The position numbers and the translations under genes are program-made. This document shows, piece by piece, positions 3,731 through 5,869 of a stretch of 5,869 nt of DNA. Positions within the stretch are counted from its first letter, which is position 1. Every line of letters starts with the position of its first letter. The notes beneath the pieces are model-generated. The model did not search any database. It was not told where the DNA came from and worked only from the letters and a program-made list of their open reading frames with translations. The stretch covers positions 1-5,869 of the forward strand of contig JAAOII010000045.1 of assembly GCA_015163845.1 (NCBI GenBank), written 5' to 3'. Source of the DNA: Candidatus Portiera sp. GTDB lineage: Bacteria; Pseudomonadota; Gammaproteobacteria; CBDBNL01; JAAOII01.

Positions 3731-5869
3731 TTACCGATTGGAAGTGAGTTCTTTATATTTATCAACAGGGGAGTTGCCATCTAAAGCCGCCGCTCTAACC
3801 ATTCTTTGTTCGTCTGCGGTGAAATTGGGTAAGCAAGTTAGGGCGGGGTATTGCATATTTGTGCCTAAATTCCAGGCCCGTTGAAAACCTTCTGCTGCAC
3901 TAGCTCCATCTGCCACTGTTATATATGCACCAGTGGTCGGGTTGCAATAGCCATTATCCCAGGTGCTATAGATGCCAGCAAACATGGTTGGAGTTCTGAG
4001 TTCTGAGGTAGAGCGACCTACGTCAATGAAACCAGATCTAACCCCCATAAAAGTTATTACACCATTGTCCCAATAAGACAAGTCGCCCTCAGAACTACTA
4101 GCTGAAAGCCCCGCTAATCCATCGACATTCGTTACACCAGTTATTTTCTTAGTAATTGCTAAGGATGAATTAATCACACTGGCGAAGCCATCGCCAGCCA
4201 AACCTCCAACATTATTTGAACCAATTATCTGATAAACGGCCGCTGAGGAGGATCTAATCTGCATATTTCGTCCATTGCCAACCAACCCGCCAACATGTTC
4301 ACCTGATCCATTTATTTGATTAACTACTACTGACGAGGAACTAATCGTCGCACCTTTTCTTGTGCTCTCCCCCCAGCCAACTAGGCCTCCAACATAAAAT
4401 GAACCAGTTATCTGATTAGCTACTACTGACGAGGAACTAATCGTCGCACCCTGCCCAAAGCCAACCAGACCGCCAATATTAGAGGAGGAACCAGTAATCT
4501 GATTAACAGCCGCTGACGAGAAACTAATCATCGCGTCTTCTGCCGAGCCAACCAGACCTCCAATCCTACCTGAACCAGTTATCTGATTAGCTCGCACTGA
4601 CGAGGAACTAATCGTCATACTTCGTCCCGAGCCAACCAGACCTCCAGTCCTATCTGCACCAGTTATCTGATTAGCTACTACTGACGAGGAACTAATCGTC
4701 GCGCCTTTTGCCCAGCCAACCAGCACGCCAACATAGACAGAGCTAGGGGCAGTGATACTAGCATTGCGGATAGATACATTGCTTATAGATGCACTAGGTG
4801 CGATTGCACCAAATAGGCCTACTCCATATTGTGTTTCTGTAGTGTTGATAGTTAGATTAGCAATAATATAGCCATTGCCATTAAAATCAGCCGCAAAGGG
4901 CTGGATAACCGCAAGGGACTGGTTAACAGAAACTGGGGGACAATCGCTAGCAGTGCAACCACCTAGGGGCTGCCAGTTGCTATCTTGAAAATCACCACTA
5001 GTTATTAGGTCTAAGTCATTCAGGTTTATATCCGCCATTAGTTCATATCCAGAACATGCAGTAGTTATAATAGCACCATTAGAATTGGTAGCACCACCAC
5101 ATCCATTAGAGTCACTTTCAGCACCAGGGGTTCGGATTAAACCAGTGCCATCCAGATTATTGCGAACGGCATTGAGTTCTTGTGCTGTATAAATCTCTAT
5201 GAGGCCATCACCATCATCATCCACATCTATAGAATTATCAACACCATCTCCATCTGTATCATCTGCAGTAATCAGGACCAAACGAAATATTGCAGATATG
5301 GGGGGAGAACAATCCACCTGATTACAAGCGCTGACCATGTAGGTATAGGTCATTCCTTGCATAACAGTGGTGTCTGTGTAGGTTAGGGCAGTGACATTAA
5401 CATTTAGTTCAACATTATCGCGACTGATATTATAGAAAGTAGCATCAGGCACTTCAGTCCATGTTATAGTCACATTATTTCCACTGTGAGAGGCAACTAG
5501 GTTCATCGGGGTGCCTGGAGTGCCATCGCCATCTGTATCCAAAGGGAGCTGGATGCTTGTGGAGTTGGCATCCGAGCAACCCAGATGATTACAAGCACTG
5601 ACCATGTAGGTATAGGTCATTCCTTGCATAACAGTGGTGTCTGTATAGGTTAGGGCAGTGACATCCGCATTTAGTTCAACATTATCGCGACTGATATTAT
5701 AGAAAGTAGCATCAGGCACTTCAGTCCAGGTTATAGTCACATTATTTCCACTGTGAGAGGCAACTAGGTTCATCGGGGTATTTGGAGCGGAATAATCAAC
5801 CATCAGGGATGCTGGAGGAGAACAATCCACCTGATTACAAGCACTGACCATGTAGGTATATTCATTACC
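3731..5869 (-). CDS. Fibronectin III / GLUG-like repeat protein, 5' end missing
   Basis: The frame runs through the right edge, so the N terminus and any signal peptide are unseen; 712 residues are visible. Order from the N side: the end of a fibronectin III domain (5798-5869), two complete copies (5567-5791 and 5297-5518) each with a Cys pair near the last strand (SACNxxxC), an acidic DxDGDG calcium-binding-like stretch (5192-5263) leading into DGLIEIYTAQELNAVR, a Cys-containing beta-rich region, then about seven Gly/Ser-rich repeats with GGLVG and ISSSSVVANQITG cores (4106-4738). It ends in a module with WNLGTNMQYPALTC and a charged 29-residue tail. No C-terminal membrane anchor, LPxTG or autotransporter barrel is visible. 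It is probably a secreted or surface protein, perhaps an adhesin; the specific role is unknown. The Met at 5851 is inside a fibronectin domain and is not the start. Confidence 0.85.
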   Translation of the reverse strand, partial: GNEYTYMVSACNQVDCSPPASLMVDYSAPNTPMNLVASHSGNNVTITWTEVPDATFYNISRDNVELNADVTALTYTDTTVMQGMTYTYMVSACNHLGCSDANSTSIQLPLDTDGDGTPGTPMNLVASHSGNNVTITWTEVPDATFYNISRDNVELNVNVTALTYTDTTVMQGMTYTYMVSACNQVDCSPPISAIFRLVLITADDTDGDGVDNSIDVDDDGDGLIEIYTAQELNAVRNNLDGTGLIRTPGAESDSNGCGGATNSNGAIITTACSGYELMADINLNDLDLITSGDFQDSNWQPLGGCTASDCPPVSVNQSLAVIQPFAADFNGNGYIIANLTINTTETQYGVGLFGAIAPSASISNVSIRNASITAPSSVYVGVLVGWAKGATISSSSVVANQITGADRTGGLVGSGRSMTISSSSVRANQITGSGRIGGLVGSAEDAMISFSSAAVNQITGSSSNIGGLVGFGQGATISSSSVVANQITGSFYVGGLVGWGESTRKGATISSSSVVVNQINGSGEHVGGLVGNGRNMQIRSSSAAVYQIIGSNNVGGLAGDGFASVINSSLAITKKITGVTNVDGLAGLSASSSEGDLSYWDNGVITFMGVRSGFIDVGRSTSELRTPTMFAGIYSTWDNGYCNPTTGAYITVADGASAAEGFQRAWNLGTNMQYPALTCLPNFTADEQRMVRAAALDGNSPVDKYKELTSNR
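4106..4738 (-). repeat. GLUG-like tandem repeat array
   Basis: About seven in-frame repeats, mostly 28 residues (84 bp), of the form xGGLVGxGxxxxISSSSVVANQITGS; a partial eighth GLAG follows. One unit carries a four-residue insertion (ESTRKGA region, near 4355-4375) and another is one residue longer. At DNA level, 36 bases at 4412-4447 and 4667-4702 are identical, 255 bp (three units) apart. The pattern fits GLUG-type repeats, likely stacked as a beta-solenoid with a serine ladder; the fold is inferred. Confidence 0.8.
5192..5263 (-). other. Acidic DxDGDG calcium-binding-like segment
   Basis: The encoded stretch DDTDGDGVDNSIDVDDDGDG has two DxDGDG-type loops resembling thrombospondin type 3 or dockerin-like calcium sites. 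It sits between the last fibronectin III domain and the beta-rich region. A short copy, DTDGDGTPGTP, separates the two complete fibronectin domains (near 5518-5540), as if the linker was duplicated with the domain. Calcium binding is inferred from the motif. Confidence 0.65.
5320..5512 (-). repeat. Fibronectin III DNA repeat, copy closest to the GLUG array
   Basis: This 193-bp stretch matches 5587-5779 with six differences by hand count, about 97% identity; three of the six are consecutive (changing NAD to NVN in the protein). It encodes the bulk of a fibronectin III domain. The offset to the next copy is 267 bp, an exact 89 codons. Confidence 0.9.
5587..5779 (-). repeat. Fibronectin III DNA repeat, middle copy
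   Basis: This is the partner of 5320-5512. The next copy toward the edge begins 246 bp further on (5833), an exact 82 codons. Its domain ends in CNHLGCSDA, unlike the flanking copies, which both end in CNQVDCSPP. Confidence 0.9.
5798..5869 (-). repeat. Fibronectin III repeat, partial copy at window edge
   Basis: It encodes GNEYTYMVSACNQVDCSPP and a few more residues, the last strand of a further fibronectin III domain cut by the window. Positions 5816-5842 match the corresponding end of the 5320-5512 copy, apart from the flanks, better than they match the middle copy. The first visible residues (GNEYTY) differ from the QGMTYTY of the other copies, so it is not simply identical further in. 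Confidence 0.8.

Noticed and set aside
4106..4738. CRISPR array or other non-coding repeats
   Set aside because: The roughly 84-bp periodicity is an in-frame protein repeat with codon-level variation; there are no short fixed repeats separated by unique spacers.
5180..5386. Plus-strand open frame of 68 codons, rich in Ile
   Set aside because: It is an artefact of the acidic DxDGDG and fibronectin coding on the other strand.
5849..5851. ATG as start of the repeat protein
   Set aside because: It is the Met of the YTYMVSACN strand found inside every fibronectin copy, and the frame continues to the window edge.

Overview
The window looks like chromosome of a gammaproteobacterium of moderately low GC content (about 40-45% by eye). 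The clues are an RluC that follows the Escherichia coli protein closely in its S4 region, a PilD-type prepilin peptidase directly followed by coaE (a linkage known from gammaproteobacterial type IV pilus loci), and a bacterial GalU. The last gene is a large repetitive protein with fibronectin III, calcium-binding DxDGDG and GLUG-like modules, a style common in marine or aquatic bacteria. I cannot name the genus.

Layout: rluC (17-1075, plus) runs head-on into a minus-strand block read right to left: a large repeat protein open at the right edge (3731-5869), a 198-bp regulatory-looking gap (3533-3730), galU (2702-3532), a 78-bp gap, pilD (1685-2623) and coaE (1063-1683). pilD and coaE are one base apart and probably translationally coupled. 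rluC and coaE overlap tail to tail by 13 bp, so no terminator fits between them. I see no terminator between galU and pilD, so galU-pilD-coaE may be one transcript.

The core genes are housekeeping: 23S rRNA pseudouridylation (RluC), the last step of coenzyme A synthesis (CoaE), prepilin maturation for type IV pili or type II secretion (PilD), and UDP-glucose supply for envelope polysaccharides (GalU). The accessory gene encodes a probable secreted or surface protein: near-identical fibronectin III domains, an acidic calcium-binding-like linker, then about seven 28-residue Gly/Ser-rich repeats likely to form a beta-solenoid. Its N terminus and any signal peptide lie outside the window.

The most unusual non-coding signal is the gap upstream of galU. 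It holds an extended -10 element, a good ribosome-binding site driving a two-codon ORF (ATG AAG TAA) in frame with galU, a 33-bp near-perfect inverted repeat starting right after that stop codon, and a perfect TATAAT seven bases before the galU ATG, which itself has no ribosome-binding site. This suggests leader control, leaderless initiation or a decayed N-terminal extension. All are inferences from sequence.
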